Shown: piece after piece, positions 38,208 to 47,351 of the stretch | Layout of the letters: each line of letters begins with the position of its first letter | Position numbering within the stretch: position 1 is the stretch's first letter | Notes under the pieces: model-generated | What the model was told of the DNA's origin: nothing | Seen by the model: the letters and a program-made list of their open reading frames with translations, nothing else | Database searches by the model: none | From: Paracoccus sediminilitoris | GTDB taxonomy: Bacteria > Pseudomonadota > Alphaproteobacteria > Rhodobacterales > Rhodobacteraceae | DNA length: 64,000 nt | Assembly: GCF_003259195.1 (NCBI RefSeq) | Contig: NZ_QJPK01000003.1 | Span: forward strand, 1 to 64,000 | Direction of reading: 5' to 3' | Program-made: the position numbers and the translations under genes

Positions 38208-39145
38208 GCGTTTCGGTCCTGGGCGCAGGTGCCTTCGGCACCGCATTGGCCGTGGCGCTGACCGCGAACGGACTCGTGACCCTCTGGGGTCGCCGCATCG
38301 ACTGGACGGGCGAAAACCCGCGGCTGCCCGGCGTCGCCATGCCGGACCGCCTGACGGTCACCCAAGACCTGGACGCGGCGCTGCGGGCCGACCTGATCCT
38401 GCTGGCCCTGCCCGCGCAGGCGCTTGGCGGGTTCCTGTCGCAGCATGGCGCCAAGCTGCAGGGCAAGCGCCTGGTCAGCACGGCCAAGGGCATCGACCTG
38501 GAACGCCTGACCGGCCCCTCGGTCATGATCACCGAATCCTGCTCCGATGCGGTGGTCGCCGTGCTGACCGGTCCGTCCTTTGCCGCCGACATCGCGCGGG
38601 GCCTGCCCACCGCGCTGACGCTGGCCTGCACCGACGACGATGCGGGCCGCGCCATGCAGCAGGCGCTGTCCACGCCCGTCCTGCGCCTTTACAGCAGCAC
38701 CGATGTGACCGGCGCCGAATTGGGCGGCGCGCTGAAGAACGTCATGGCCATCGCGGCGGGCACGGTCATCGGCGCGGGCCTGGGCGACAGCGCCCGCGCC
38801 GCCATCATCACCCGCGGCTTCGCCGAGATGACGCGTCTGGCTACTCATCTGGGCGCCCGCCCCGAAACGCTGACCGGCCTGTCGGGCCTGGGCGATCTGA
38901 CGCTGACCTGCACATCGGCGGGGTCGCGCAACTTCCGCTTTGGCGCGGCCCTGGGGGCGGGCGACGAATTCGACCCCGCCACTACAGTCGAAGGTGCGGC
39001 CACGGCCCGCGCCCTTGTTCGTCTGGCCGCGCGCGACGATCTGGACCTACCCATCGCCACCATGGTCGCCCGCCTTGCCGAAGGCGCGGTTTCGGTTGAA
39101 AAGGCGATGGACCACCTGTTGAGCCGCCCCCTGAAGGAGGAATGA
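38204..39145 (+). CDS. gpsA: Glycerol-3-phosphate dehydrogenase [NAD(P)+]
   Basis: 313 residues, cytosolic; makes sn-glycerol 3-phosphate for phospholipid synthesis. Dinucleotide loop [16 protein letters not shown] at the N-terminus, [14 protein letters not shown], catalytic Lys in [15 protein letters not shown], and [23 protein letters not shown] block. Overlaps tsaD by 4 bp and the YciI gene at its stop. Confidence 0.97.
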   Translation: MSVSVLGAGAFGTALAVALTANGLVTLWGRRIDWTGENPRLPGVAMPDRLTVTQDLDAALRADLILLALPAQALGGFLSQHGAKLQGKRLVSTAKGIDLERLTGPSVMITESCSDAVVAVLTGPSFAADIARGLPTALTLACTDDDAGRAMQQALSTPVLRLYSSTDVTGAELGGALKNVMAIAAGTVIGAGLGDSARAAIITRGFAEMTRLATHLGARPETLTGLSGLGDLTLTCTSAGSRNFRFGAALGAGDEFDPATTVEGAATARALVRLAARDDLDLPIATMVARLAEGAVSVEKAMDHLLSRPLKEE

Positions 39146-39417
39146 TGCCCCTGTTCGCCGTGATCTGCCGGGACAAGCCCGGTGCCCTCGATATCCGCAT
39201 GGCCACCCGCGATGCCCATCTGGCCCATATCCGCGACAGCGGCATCGTCACATATGCCGGTCCCTTCCTGCAGGACGGCCAGATGTGCGGTTCGCTGGTC
39301 GTGCTGGACACTACCGACCTGGCCGCCGCGCAGGCCTGGGCCGATGCCGATCCCTATAAGGCGGCCAATCTGTTCGCCTCGGTCGAGGTGATCGAATGGA
39401 AGAAGGTGGTCGGCTGA
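39145..39417 (+). CDS. YciI family protein
   Basis: 90 residues of YciI fold: FAVICRDKPGALDIRMATRD, then HLAHIRDSGIVTYAGPFL with the conserved His/Asp pair, ending SVEVIEWKKVVG. Two in-frame ATGs adjoin the gpsA stop (39142 and 39145); the second has better spacing from AAGGAGG, so it is taken. Some YciI proteins have dehalogenase-like or muconolactone-isomerase-like activity; function here unknown. Confidence 0.88.
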   Translation: MPLFAVICRDKPGALDIRMATRDAHLAHIRDSGIVTYAGPFLQDGQMCGSLVVLDTTDLAAAQAWADADPYKAANLFASVEVIEWKKVVG

Positions 39418-39836
39418 TGGCCTATTGGCTTTTCAAATCCGAACCCGACGTCTTTGGCTGGGACGACCTGGTCGCCAAGGGCGAGGAGGGCGAGGAATGG
39501 GACGGTGTCCGCAACTATCAGGCGCGCAACATGATGCGGTCGATGGCGGTGGGCGATCTGGGCCTGTTCTATCATTCCAATGTCGGCAAGGAGGCCGTCG
39601 GCATCTGCCAGGTCATCGCCACTGCCCATCCCGACAGCACCGCGGCCGATCCCAAATGGGAATGCGTCGACATCAAGGCGGTGCGCAAGCTGCCCCGCGC
39701 CGTCAGCCTGGAGGAAGCCAAGGCCGAACCGCGCCTTGCCGAGATGGTGCTGGTCAACAACACCCGCCTCTCCGTCCAGCCCGTGTCTGAGGCCGAATGG
39801 TCCGTCATCATGGAACTCTCCGGCGATCAGGGCTGA
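39417..39836 (+). CDS. EVE domain protein (PUA-like)
   Basis: 139 residues, a single EVE domain: MAYWLFKSEPDVFGWDDLVA, WDGVRNYQARNMMRSMAVGD, LGLFYHSNVGKEAVGICQV. EVE domains belong to the PUA superfamily and bind modified bases in nucleic acids; small housekeeping versions such as this have been linked to modified RNA. The ATG overlaps the YciI stop (TGATG). Confidence 0.93.
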   Translation: MAYWLFKSEPDVFGWDDLVAKGEEGEEWDGVRNYQARNMMRSMAVGDLGLFYHSNVGKEAVGICQVIATAHPDSTAADPKWECVDIKAVRKLPRAVSLEEAKAEPRLAEMVLVNNTRLSVQPVSEAEWSVIMELSGDQG

Positions 39837-39875
39837 TCCTTCCTGTATTCCCCCCTCCAACCATCAGAGGTCAAC

Positions 39876-40121
39876 ATGACACAACGTCTGCATTTCGTCT
39901 TTGGCGGCGAGCTGGTCGACCCGCAGGGCACCCAGTTCCGCAACCCTGACCAGATCCACATGGTCGGCATCTTCCCCGACTACAAATCCGCCTTCGCCGC
40001 CTGGAAGGCCGAGGCGCAGCGCACCGTCGACAGTGCCCATACCCGCTATTTCATCGCGCATCTTCACCGCCTGCGCGACGAGGAACGCGAAGTCAGCCCG
40101 ACCGAGGAACTGGGCAACTGA
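39876..40121 (+). CDS. DUF4170 domain protein
   Basis: 81 residues, a complete DUF4170-type protein: LHFVFGGELVDPQGTQFRNP, IHMVGIFPDYKSAFAAWKAE, TRYFIAHLHRLRDEE. This small family commonly precedes the Kdo transferase gene in alphaproteobacteria, as here, where its stop overlaps the kdtA start. Function unknown. Confidence 0.85.
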   Translation: MTQRLHFVFGGELVDPQGTQFRNPDQIHMVGIFPDYKSAFAAWKAEAQRTVDSAHTRYFIAHLHRLRDEEREVSPTEELGN

Positions 40122-41308
40122 TGCCAGGGGCGGGGCTGGGCCGACTTGCGCTGTGGTGGCATCTGCGCACCCGGCACGGGCTTGACCCCGCCCTGCCCGT
40201 CATCCCGGCCGGCCAGACGCCGGGGCTGGTACTGCATGTGTCCCCGGACGCCATCCGCGCCGAGGCGCAGATCCTGCGCCGCCTGTCCCAAGCCGATCCC
40301 GGCCTGCGCATCATCCGCATTCCCGGCCCCGATGGCGACGATGTGGGCCTTGATGCCCAAGGGGCGGCCCAGGTGCTGGACCGTGCCCATGCGGCGGCGG
40401 TGCTGCTAATCGGATCCTCCCTGCCGCCGGCGCTGATCGCCGCCGCCAATGTCCGCCACCTGCCGGTGATCCTGGCCGAATGCCGCCTGCAGCCGCGCGA
40501 CCTGGGCTGGGCCATGCCTGCCGCCATGCGCCGCCAGTTGTTGTCGCGGATGGATGCGATCATGCTGACCGACGGCGCCAGCCTGCAGATCGCGCACCGC
40601 ATCTCGCTGGACCGGTCGCGCATCGCCATGACGGGCCCGGTGTCGGAAATCCGCGAGCCGCTGCATTGTTCGGAGACCGAGCGCGTCTCGATGGCCCAGC
40701 AGATGAACGGCCGCCACGCCTGGTTCGCCGCCAGCCTGCCCCGCCCCGAAGAAGCCGCCGTTCTGGCCGCCCATCAGGCGGCCTTGCGCCATTCCCACCG
40801 TGCGCTGCTGATCCTTGCCCCCCGCGACAGCGCCCGCATCGACGATCTGGCGCTGGATATCGAGGCCGCCGGAATGACTGTCGCCCGCCGGTCCGAGGAC
40901 GAAGACCTGACCGACGAGGTTCAGGTCCTTCTGACCGACGGCCCGACCGAGATGGGGCTGTGGTACCGCCTTGCCCCCGTCAGCTTCATGGGCGGCACCC
41001 TGTCGGGCGAAGACACCGCCATGCGCCATCCGTTCGAACCCGCCGCCCTTGGATCGGCTATCGTGCACGGGCCGCAGGCGGGTCCCTTTGCCACCGAATG
41101 GCAGCAGCTGGACGGTGCGAACGCCGCCCGCCATGTCCGCACCCCCGAGGATCTGGCCGTCACCATCACCGAACTGACCCAACCCGAGATGATTGCCACC
41201 CTGGCCAGCAATGCCTGGACCGTCAGCACCGGCGGCGCCGATGTCGCCGTGACCATCGCCCGCGCCGTCCAGACCGCCCTGTCCCGATCCGAAAGGACCG
41301 CCCCATGA
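40121..41308 (+). CDS. kdtA: 3-deoxy-D-manno-octulosonic-acid (Kdo) transferase
   Basis: 395 residues. The N-terminal half is shorter and more divergent than usual, but the Kdo-transferase C-terminal donor-site block is clear: [20 protein letters not shown] followed by [16 protein letters not shown]. It adds Kdo to lipid A precursor at the cytoplasmic face. Coupled to DUF4170 upstream and lpxK downstream (ATGA overlap), which supports the role in lipopolysaccharide. Confidence 0.88.
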   Translation: MPGAGLGRLALWWHLRTRHGLDPALPVIPAGQTPGLVLHVSPDAIRAEAQILRRLSQADPGLRIIRIPGPDGDDVGLDAQGAAQVLDRAHAAAVLLIGSSLPPALIAAANVRHLPVILAECRLQPRDLGWAMPAAMRRQLLSRMDAIMLTDGASLQIAHRISLDRSRIAMTGPVSEIREPLHCSETERVSMAQQMNGRHAWFAASLPRPEEAAVLAAHQAALRHSHRALLILAPRDSARIDDLALDIEAAGMTVARRSEDEDLTDEVQVLLTDGPTEMGLWYRLAPVSFMGGTLSGEDTAMRHPFEPAALGSAIVHGPQAGPFATEWQQLDGANAARHVRTPEDLAVTITELTQPEMIATLASNAWTVSTGGADVAVTIARAVQTALSRSERTAP

Positions 41309-42294
41309 AAAAGGCCCCCGCCTTCTGGTTCATCCGCCCGCCCACGACCAAGGCCCGGCTGCTGGCGCCCCTCGGGGCGGCCTATGCGGCGGCGACGGCG
41401 CGGCGGCTGGCAAAGGGTTCGCGTACGCGGGTCGGCGTGCCGGTCATCTGCGTGGGCAACCTGAACGCGGGCGGCACCGGCAAGACGCCGACCGTGATCC
41501 ACCTGCAGATGCTGCTGGCGGCGCGGGGCATTGCGGCGCATGTCGTCTCGCGCGGTTATGGCGGCAGCGCCAAGGGACCGCTGCGGGTGATCGAATCGAC
41601 CCATGACGCCGCGCTGACCGGGGATGAGCCGCTGCTGATGGCGGCCTTCGGGCCGGTCTGGGTCAGCGACGACCGGCTGGCGGGGGCGCGTGCGGCGGTC
41701 GCGGCGGGCGCGCAGGCGATCATTCTGGATGACGGTTTTCAGGACCCGTCGCTGGCCCATGACCTTCGGCTGGTGGTGGTCGACGCCGCCAAGGGTTTCG
41801 GCAACGGGCTGTGCCTGCCCGCGGGTCCCTTGCGCGAACCGGTGGCGAGCGGCTTGGCCCGCGCCGATCTGCTGCTGTCGATCGGGCCGGACGTGGCGCA
41901 GGCAGGCTTTGCCACGCCCGAAGGCGCGCCCCCGCATCTGCGCGGCCAACTGGCGCCCTTACAGACCGGCATCAACTGGCAGGGACACCGCGTCCTGGCC
42001 TTTGCGGGTATCGGCCATCCGGAAAAATTTTTCGCCACCCTGCGCGATCTGGGCGCCGTCCTGATCCGGTCCGAACCGCTGGAGGATCATCAGCCCTTCA
42101 CCCAGGCCCTGCTGACGCGGCTGGAAACGGAATCGCGCATGATGGGCGCGCAGCTGGTCACCACCGAAAAGGACGCCGCCCGCCTGCCGCGATCCTTCCG
42201 CATGAAGGTGATGGCCCTGCCCGTGCGCCTGTCGCTGGCCGATCCCGCGCCGCTGGACCGGGCGCTGGACGGGTTGTTCCCGCCCCAGGTTTGA
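41305..42294 (+). CDS. lpxK: Tetraacyldisaccharide 4'-kinase
   Basis: 329 residues from ATG 41305, preceded by GAAAGGA. It phosphorylates the 4' position of the lipid A precursor. The P-loop is [18 protein letters not shown], with [37 protein letters not shown] and the C-terminal [17 protein letters not shown]. Upstream open frame continues inside kdtA but is unrelated. Confidence 0.95.
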   Translation: MKKAPAFWFIRPPTTKARLLAPLGAAYAAATARRLAKGSRTRVGVPVICVGNLNAGGTGKTPTVIHLQMLLAARGIAAHVVSRGYGGSAKGPLRVIESTHDAALTGDEPLLMAAFGPVWVSDDRLAGARAAVAAGAQAIILDDGFQDPSLAHDLRLVVVDAAKGFGNGLCLPAGPLREPVASGLARADLLLSIGPDVAQAGFATPEGAPPHLRGQLAPLQTGINWQGHRVLAFAGIGHPEKFFATLRDLGAVLIRSEPLEDHQPFTQALLTRLETESRMMGAQLVTTEKDAARLPRSFRMKVMALPVRLSLADPAPLDRALDGLFPPQV

Positions 42295-42350
42295 AATCCG
42301 GCGCAGGATGCCGATATAGAACCTTTGGATCTCGCCCCGAAAGGATACCC

Positions 42351-42434
42351 ATGTCGCGCAATGCCCAAGCCCGGCTCAGCTTCTATCTGCTGGTGATGCT
42401 GACGCTCTATGCCTCGGTCGTGGGGGTGGGGTAA
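42351..42434 (+). CDS. 27-residue hydrophobic microprotein
   Basis: ATG 42351 with a Shine-Dalgarno AAAGGA five bases upstream and TAA at 42432. The product is a short basic N-terminus (MSRNAQARLS) followed by one membrane span (FYLLVMLTLYASVVGVG). The stop lies 4 bp before the next gene's ATG, so translation is probably coupled. It is too short for routine gene calling. I recognise no family. Confidence 0.55.
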   Translation: MSRNAQARLSFYLLVMLTLYASVVGVG

Positions 42435-42438
42435 CGTC

Positions 42439-43419
42439 ATGGCGGAACGTTTCGGCGGGCGCTTTTCGCCCGGGGATCTGCTGCGCAACAACCTGCCCGG
42501 CGGACCCGCGCTGCCCCCCACTCCGCGCCACCCCCACGAGGGGCGGCCGAAATGGATCACGCTGGCCGCGACGCCCTTCCTGCTGGGCGCCTTCTTCCAG
42601 GGCGCCACGGGGCTGGTCACCGATCTGGCGGCCTTCGGGCTGATCGCCAGCGGCATGTGGATGACCCGCGAAGGGCTGGTGGCCCAGGCCGCCTACGAGG
42701 CCCGCCGCGTCGCCCGCCGCCCCGCCATCCCGCGCAAGCTGTTCGGCGGCATCTTGGGCGGCGTCGGCTTGGGGATCGGCGCGGTCGAACCGGGCCTGTG
42801 GGGCCAGGCGGCGCTGGTCGGCGGCGCAGGTCTGGTGCTGCACCAGATCGGTTTCGGTATGGACCCGATGCGCGACAAGGGCCGCGAGGGCATCGACAGC
42901 TTTCAGCAGGACCGCGCCCAACGCATGATCGATGAAGGCGAGGGCTATCTCTCCCAGATGACCGACGCCATCGCCCGGGCGGGGGACCGCCGGCTGACGG
43001 CGCGGGTGGACATGTTCGCGGCGACCGTGCGGCACCTGTTCGACCGGGTGCGCGACAATCCGGGCGGGCTGGCCTCGGCCCGGCGATACTTGGGCGTCTA
43101 TCTGATGGGTGCGCGGGATGCGACGATCCGCTTTGCCGATCTTTACGCCCAGACGCGGGACAGATCAGCGCGGGCAATGTATCTGGCGTTTCTGGATGAT
43201 CTGGAAAAAGATTTCATCGCAAGGTCGGATCGGCTGCTGGATGGTGATCGCGACGCGCTGGATATCGAGATGTCGGTCCTGCGCGACCGCTTGGCCCGCG
43301 AGGGGCTGACAGGGGCCGCAACCGCCGCCCCGCCCGAAGACCCCCCGGCCCTCCAAAGCCAAGAGGCCCGGACCATGGACGAATTGCTGACGATGCCCCA
43401 GAAAGAACCGCGCCGCTGA
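42439..43419 (+). CDS. XpaC-like (5-bromo-4-chloroindolyl phosphate hydrolysis family) membrane protein
   Basis: 326 residues. N-terminal cytoplasmic stretch, then hydrophobic segments (about 47-75 and 105-135), then a long helical domain with [40 protein letters not shown] and the XpaC-type [20 protein letters not shown]. The name comes from an old phenotype; function is unclear. In many Rhodobacterales a TelA-like gene follows XpaC; here truA does, overlapping the stop by one base. Confidence 0.75.
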   Translation: MAERFGGRFSPGDLLRNNLPGGPALPPTPRHPHEGRPKWITLAATPFLLGAFFQGATGLVTDLAAFGLIASGMWMTREGLVAQAAYEARRVARRPAIPRKLFGGILGGVGLGIGAVEPGLWGQAALVGGAGLVLHQIGFGMDPMRDKGREGIDSFQQDRAQRMIDEGEGYLSQMTDAIARAGDRRLTARVDMFAATVRHLFDRVRDNPGGLASARRYLGVYLMGARDATIRFADLYAQTRDRSARAMYLAFLDDLEKDFIARSDRLLDGDRDALDIEMSVLRDRLAREGLTGAATAAPPEDPPALQSQEARTMDELLTMPQKEPRR

Positions 43420-44234
43420 TGCCCCGTTTCGCACTGAAGATCGAATATGACGGCGCGCCCTTTGCCGGATGGCAGGCGCAGGCCGACCAGCCCACCGTGC
43501 AGGGTGCCATCGAGGGCGCCTTGGCCAAGCTGGACGCGGGCTTTGCGGCAGGCGCCCGCATCGCCGCCGCCGGGCGCACCGATGCGGGGGTCCATGCGAC
43601 GGGCCAGGTCGCCCATGCCGACCTGCTGCGGGATTGGGACCCGTTCCGCCTGTCCGAGGCGCTGAATTGGCATCTGAAGCCGGCCCCCGTCGTGGTGCTG
43701 GCCGCAGCGCGGGTGGATGACGAATTCCACGCGCGGTTCTCGGCCCGCGAAAGGCGTTATACCTTCCGGCTGGTCAGCCGTCGCGCGCCGGTGACCCATG
43801 ACCACGGCAATGTCTGGCAGGTGCTGTCGCCCTTGGACGCCGAGGCGATGCGGCAGGGTGCGGCGCATCTGATCGGGCATCATGATTTCACGACCTTCCG
43901 GTCATCGATCTGCCAGGCGAAAAGCCCGGTCAAATCCATCGACCGAATCATGATCGAGGAGATCCCCGTACCGCATGGCATGGAATACCGCTTTCACCTG
44001 CGGGCCCGGTCCTTCCTGCACAATCAGGTCAGGTCCATCGTCGGCACGCTGGAACGGGTGGGCGCAGGTTCGTGGCATCCCGATCGCGTGGCCGAGGCCT
44101 TGGCGGCCTGCAACCGCGCGGCCTGCGGGCCGGTCTGCCCCCCGCATGGGCTGTACCTGTCGGGGGTGGGTTACCCGCGTGACCCTTTCGGTGCAGCGTC
44201 GGACATGCGCGGCGACGGACCGACGGGCAGATAG
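43419..44234 (+). CDS. truA: tRNA pseudouridine(38-40) synthase
   Basis: 271 residues. [15 protein letters not shown] at the N-terminus, catalytic Asp in [30 protein letters not shown], and the C-terminal [17 protein letters not shown]. Length is family-typical. Its last 64 bp overlap the 3' end of the convergent sugar-transferase gene. Confidence 0.97.
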   Translation: MPRFALKIEYDGAPFAGWQAQADQPTVQGAIEGALAKLDAGFAAGARIAAAGRTDAGVHATGQVAHADLLRDWDPFRLSEALNWHLKPAPVVVLAAARVDDEFHARFSARERRYTFRLVSRRAPVTHDHGNVWQVLSPLDAEAMRQGAAHLIGHHDFTTFRSSICQAKSPVKSIDRIMIEEIPVPHGMEYRFHLRARSFLHNQVRSIVGTLERVGAGSWHPDRVAEALAACNRAACGPVCPPHGLYLSGVGYPRDPFGAASDMRGDGPTGR

Positions 44235-45019
44235 GACTTGCCGCGCCGGCGGCGGCGCGGACGTTCATCCTTGCGAAGGATGACGATCTTGAGCGTGCTC
44301 CACAGGATCCACAGGTCCAGCCGCAGCGAACGGTGGCGCTGATAGATCAGGTCGATCTTCAGCTTGGCGGGCAGGCAACGGCGGTAATAGGCGGCCTCGG
44401 TCGCGCGGGCGGATTTGCAGCGGGCCAAAATGCGGTCTTCGTGACGGTGATAGATCAGCGTGGCAAGACCCGTGACGCCCGGACGGCTGTGCAGCACCTG
44501 GGCATAGACGGCCGGAAAACGTTCCACATATTCGCGCAGCGGCGGGCGGGGTCCGACAAAGCTCATGTCGCCCAACAGGATGTTGAAGAGTTGCGGCAGT
44601 TCGTCGATGCGCGACCGGCGCAGGAATCGCCCCATCGGCGTGATGCGCCAGGATTTATGCGCGCCGGTGGCACCGAAATCGCCCTCCTCGCACAGCATGG
44701 TGCGGAACTTCCACTGGGTGAAGGGGCGGTCGGGCGTCTTCATTCGATGGGCGGCATAGAATATCGGGCGGCCCTGCAGAATCAGCAGAATGATTGCGAC
44801 GACCAGCATGACGACCGACAAAGGCACCAGCAGAAGCAGCGCAAAGCAGATGTCGAACATCCGCTTGGAAACAGGCATCGGGTTTACGCCAGGCGCAGAC
44901 GCCTCGCCGATGAACCACGCCATCTTGGGGGCAGTCAGCACATTCAGCTGCGCCGCGTCGGCCTTGTCCCAGTCATGGTGGATCGTCACGATACCGTCCG
45001 CTTCCAATGTTGCATGCAA
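44171..45019 (-). CDS. Undecaprenyl-phosphate sugar phosphotransferase (bacterial sugar transferase family)
   Basis: 282 residues if started at the TTG at 45019 (AGGG upstream). ATGs at residues 33 and 48 are alternatives; the family core begins at [20 protein letters not shown]. One strong membrane segment, then the signature [25 protein letters not shown] and SFVGPRPPL, all intact, with the basic C-terminus [13 protein letters not shown]. It starts glycan synthesis by loading a sugar phosphate on the lipid carrier. The sugar is not predictable. No wzx/wzy genes are nearby. Confidence 0.88.
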   Translation of the reverse strand: MHATLEADGIVTIHHDWDKADAAQLNVLTAPKMAWFIGEASAPGVNPMPVSKRMFDICFALLLLVPLSVVMLVVAIILLILQGRPIFYAAHRMKTPDRPFTQWKFRTMLCEEGDFGATGAHKSWRITPMGRFLRRSRIDELPQLFNILLGDMSFVGPRPPLREYVERFPAVYAQVLHSRPGVTGLATLIYHRHEDRILARCKSARATEAAYYRRCLPAKLKIDLIYQRHRSLRLDLWILWSTLKIVILRKDERPRRRRRGKSYLPVGPSPRMSDAAPKGSRG

Positions 45020-45148
45020 AGAACCCTAGTTCGGCTAGCACAGCTTGCATACGATGAAAACGGGTCGGGCGGTTTCCCGCGCAATCACTTGCGCCAGCAT
45101 GGCAGTTCGGCCACTGTTCGGGGAAATTGACAGGACACATCCGGGAAG

Positions 45149-45604
45149 ATGCGTAAATTTCTTGTCCTTCTGGACGACAGCAAGGAATGCCTGAACGCCA
45201 TGCGATTTGCGGCGATGCGGGCTTCGAACACCGGCGGCGCGGTCGTCATCATGTCGGTGGTGAACACCGATGACATCCAGCACGGCTTCGGCGTGGCCGA
45301 CCTGATGCGGGCCGAGGCGCGCGAGCGGATCGAGGCGCATTTCGAGGTTTTCGCCAAGTGGATGCGCAGTCGCGCCAAGATCGAGCCGGAACTGGTCATC
45401 CGCGAGGGCGACCCGGCCGAGGAGCTGCTGGCCCAGATCGCCGAGGACGGCCAGATCGGTGTCGTCGTCCTGGGCCTCAACAGCGACAAGAGCGGCCAGA
45501 ACCCCGTTCTGTCGCGAATGCTGCGTGATGCGATGACGCTGCCCTGCGCCATCACGCTGGTGCCGGGCGACCTGTCCAAGGAAAGGCTGGAGGCGATCAC
45601 CTGA
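45149..45604 (+). CDS. Universal stress protein
   Basis: 151 residues, single UspA-like domain: MRKFLVLLDDSKECLNAMRF, VVIMSVVNTDDIQHGFGV, and a late VVVLGLNSDKSGQNPVLSRM. The G-x2-G-x9-G(S/T) ATP-binding loop is only partly matched, so ATP binding is doubtful. Divergent from the sugar transferase; the 129-bp gap has no clear FNR-type box. Confidence 0.88.
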   Translation: MRKFLVLLDDSKECLNAMRFAAMRASNTGGAVVIMSVVNTDDIQHGFGVADLMRAEARERIEAHFEVFAKWMRSRAKIEPELVIREGDPAEELLAQIAEDGQIGVVVLGLNSDKSGQNPVLSRMLRDAMTLPCAITLVPGDLSKERLEAIT

Positions 45605-45703
45605 TCGCGGCCCGCCCCGCGCCGCCAACTTGCCCCTGAGTTGACCCCCGTGACTTGACCCAAGGGTCGCCCATCGCCATATCAGCGTCAAAGGAGCTGC
45701 CCC

Positions 45704-46264
45704 ATGTTCATCCAGACCGAGACCACCCCGAACCCAGCCACGCTGAAATTCCTGCCCGGCGAAACGGTGCTTGGCAGTGGCACGGCCGATTTCCCCTCGC
45801 CCGACACGGGCACAAGCTCGCCCTTGGCGCGCCGCATCTTTGCGGTCGAAGGGGTCACGGGCGTTTTCCTGGGGCGGGACTTCGTCACCGTCACCAAGGC
45901 GGACGACCAGCCGTGGGATCACCTGAAGCCCTCGGTCCTGGGTGCCATCATGGAGCATTTCCAGTCCGGCGCCCCCGCCATCGAGGGCGATGCGCCCCAA
46001 AGCGCCGGCCACGCCGCCCATGACGGCCCGGACAATGAAATTGTCGGCCAGATCAAGGAACTGCTGGACACCCGCGTCCGCCCCGCTGTGGCGCAGGATG
46101 GCGGCGACATCACCTTCCACGGCTTTGACCGCGGCATCGTCTACCTGCACATGCAGGGAGCCTGTGCGGGTTGCCCGTCGTCGACGCTGACGCTGAAGAT
46201 GGGTATCGAGAACCTGTTGCGCCATTACATCCCCGAGGTGATCGAGGTTCGCCCCGTTGCCTGA
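45704..46264 (+). CDS. Nfu/NifU-type iron-sulfur scaffold protein
   Basis: 186 residues. N-terminal Nfu_N domain (MFIQTETTPNPATLKFLPGE) and C-terminal NifU domain with the cluster-binding CxxC in GACAGCPSSTLTLKMGIENL. It carries iron-sulfur clusters to client enzymes. Its stop lies 3 bases inside the tsaB frame; the pairing Nfu-TsaB-RimI is seen in related genomes as I recall. Confidence 0.95.
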   Translation: MFIQTETTPNPATLKFLPGETVLGSGTADFPSPDTGTSSPLARRIFAVEGVTGVFLGRDFVTVTKADDQPWDHLKPSVLGAIMEHFQSGAPAIEGDAPQSAGHAAHDGPDNEIVGQIKELLDTRVRPAVAQDGGDITFHGFDRGIVYLHMQGACAGCPSSTLTLKMGIENLLRHYIPEVIEVRPVA

Positions 46265-46853
46265 TCGACTGACCCTTGGGTTCGACACATCGGCCGCGCA
46301 TTGCGCGGCCGCTTTGTTGCGTGGCGACGAGGTTCTGGCAGAGCGGCAGGAGGAGATGACCAAGGGGCAGGCCGAACGGCTGATGCCGCTGCTGGAGGAG
46401 ATGCTGGCCGAGGCTGGCGTCGGCTGGCACGACCTGTCGGTCATCGGCGTGGGCATCGGCCCCGGCAACTTCACCGGCATCCGCATCGCGGTGGCTGCGG
46501 CGCGGGGACTGGCGCTGGCGCTGAAGATCCCCGCCATCGGTATCAGTGCCACCGAGGCCGCGGCCCATGGGCTGCCCCGCCCCTGCCGCATCCAGATCCC
46601 GACGCGCGGCGATCAGGTCATCTGGCAGGATTTCACCGCGGAGGATCGGGACGGGGGCCGGCCGCAGCAAGCAGCGACCGGCGCGCTGCCACCCGGCCCC
46701 GCGCCGGCTGCGCCGGCGGTCCCGACCGCCGTGGCCATCGCCCAGCTGGCGGCGGCGCGCGCGGACACCCCCGCCCCGCGCCCCGCGCCGATCTATCTGC
46801 GCCCTGCTGATGCGGCCCCCGGCCGTGACGCCCCACCCCTCATCCTGCCATGA
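46257..46853 (+). CDS. tsaB: tRNA t6A37 biosynthesis protein TsaB
   Basis: 198 residues, slightly short for TsaB (about 220-230). Starts at a TTG at 46257 overlapping the nfu stop. ASKHA core: LTLGFDTSAAHCAAALL, GQAERLMPLLEEML and IGVGIGPGNFTGIRIAVAAA, which pairs with TsaD. The shortening affects the second half. Its stop overlaps the rimI start (ATGA). Confidence 0.9.
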   Translation: MPDRLTLGFDTSAAHCAAALLRGDEVLAERQEEMTKGQAERLMPLLEEMLAEAGVGWHDLSVIGVGIGPGNFTGIRIAVAAARGLALALKIPAIGISATEAAAHGLPRPCRIQIPTRGDQVIWQDFTAEDRDGGRPQQAATGALPPGPAPAAPAVPTAVAIAQLAAARADTPAPRPAPIYLRPADAAPGRDAPPLILP

Positions 46854-47272
46854 CGACCGCCGACCGCTTGGCGGCGCTGCATGCGCGTTGCTTCACCGCC
46901 CCCCGCCCTTGGAGCGCCGCCGAATTTACGGGCCTTCTGAGCAGCCGCGGCTGCTTCCTGCTGGATGATGACCACGGCTTCCTGCTGGGCCGCGCCATCG
47001 CCGGAGAGGCCGAATTGCTGACGCTGGCCGTCGATCCGGACGCACGGCGCATGGGCACGGGACGTCGGCTGGTTGCCCGTTTTGCCAGCACCGCGCAAGC
47101 GATGGACGCAAGTGACGCCTTTCTGGAGGTCGCATCAGACAACCTTGCGGCACGGGCGCTCTATTCCGGCACGGGCTGGGTGGAAGCCGGGATCAGACCG
47201 CATTATTACGGCCCCCAAACGGATGCCATCGTGATGCGCCTGACGCTGCGTGCCGCCCAGAAAGGCGGTTGA
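46850..47272 (+). CDS. rimI: GNAT N-acetyltransferase (RimI-like)
   Basis: 140 residues. Acetyl-CoA binding block LLTLAVDPDARRMGTGRRLV (motif R/Q-x-x-G-x-G/A), then FLEVASDNLAARALYSGTGW, typical of RimI, which acetylates the N-terminus of ribosomal S18. The N-terminal ARCFTAPRPWSAAEFTGLL block also fits. Coupled to tsaB, a classic RimI neighbour. Confidence 0.9.
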   Translation: MTTADRLAALHARCFTAPRPWSAAEFTGLLSSRGCFLLDDDHGFLLGRAIAGEAELLTLAVDPDARRMGTGRRLVARFASTAQAMDASDAFLEVASDNLAARALYSGTGWVEAGIRPHYYGPQTDAIVMRLTLRAAQKGG

Positions 47273-47351
47273 CCGGCACAGACCGATGCGCCCTAATCGC
47301 GCAATCAACCGGGCTGTCTGAATCGCCCGCGAAAACAGGATGAGGTTACGA

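Noticed and set aside
44333..45130. 265-codon plus-strand frame
   Set aside because: Antisense to the sugar transferase with shadow-like composition.
45020..45148. FNR/FnrL box for the universal stress gene
   Set aside because: No TTGAC/T-N4-A/GTCAA palindrome; only a lone TTGACA too close to the start codon.
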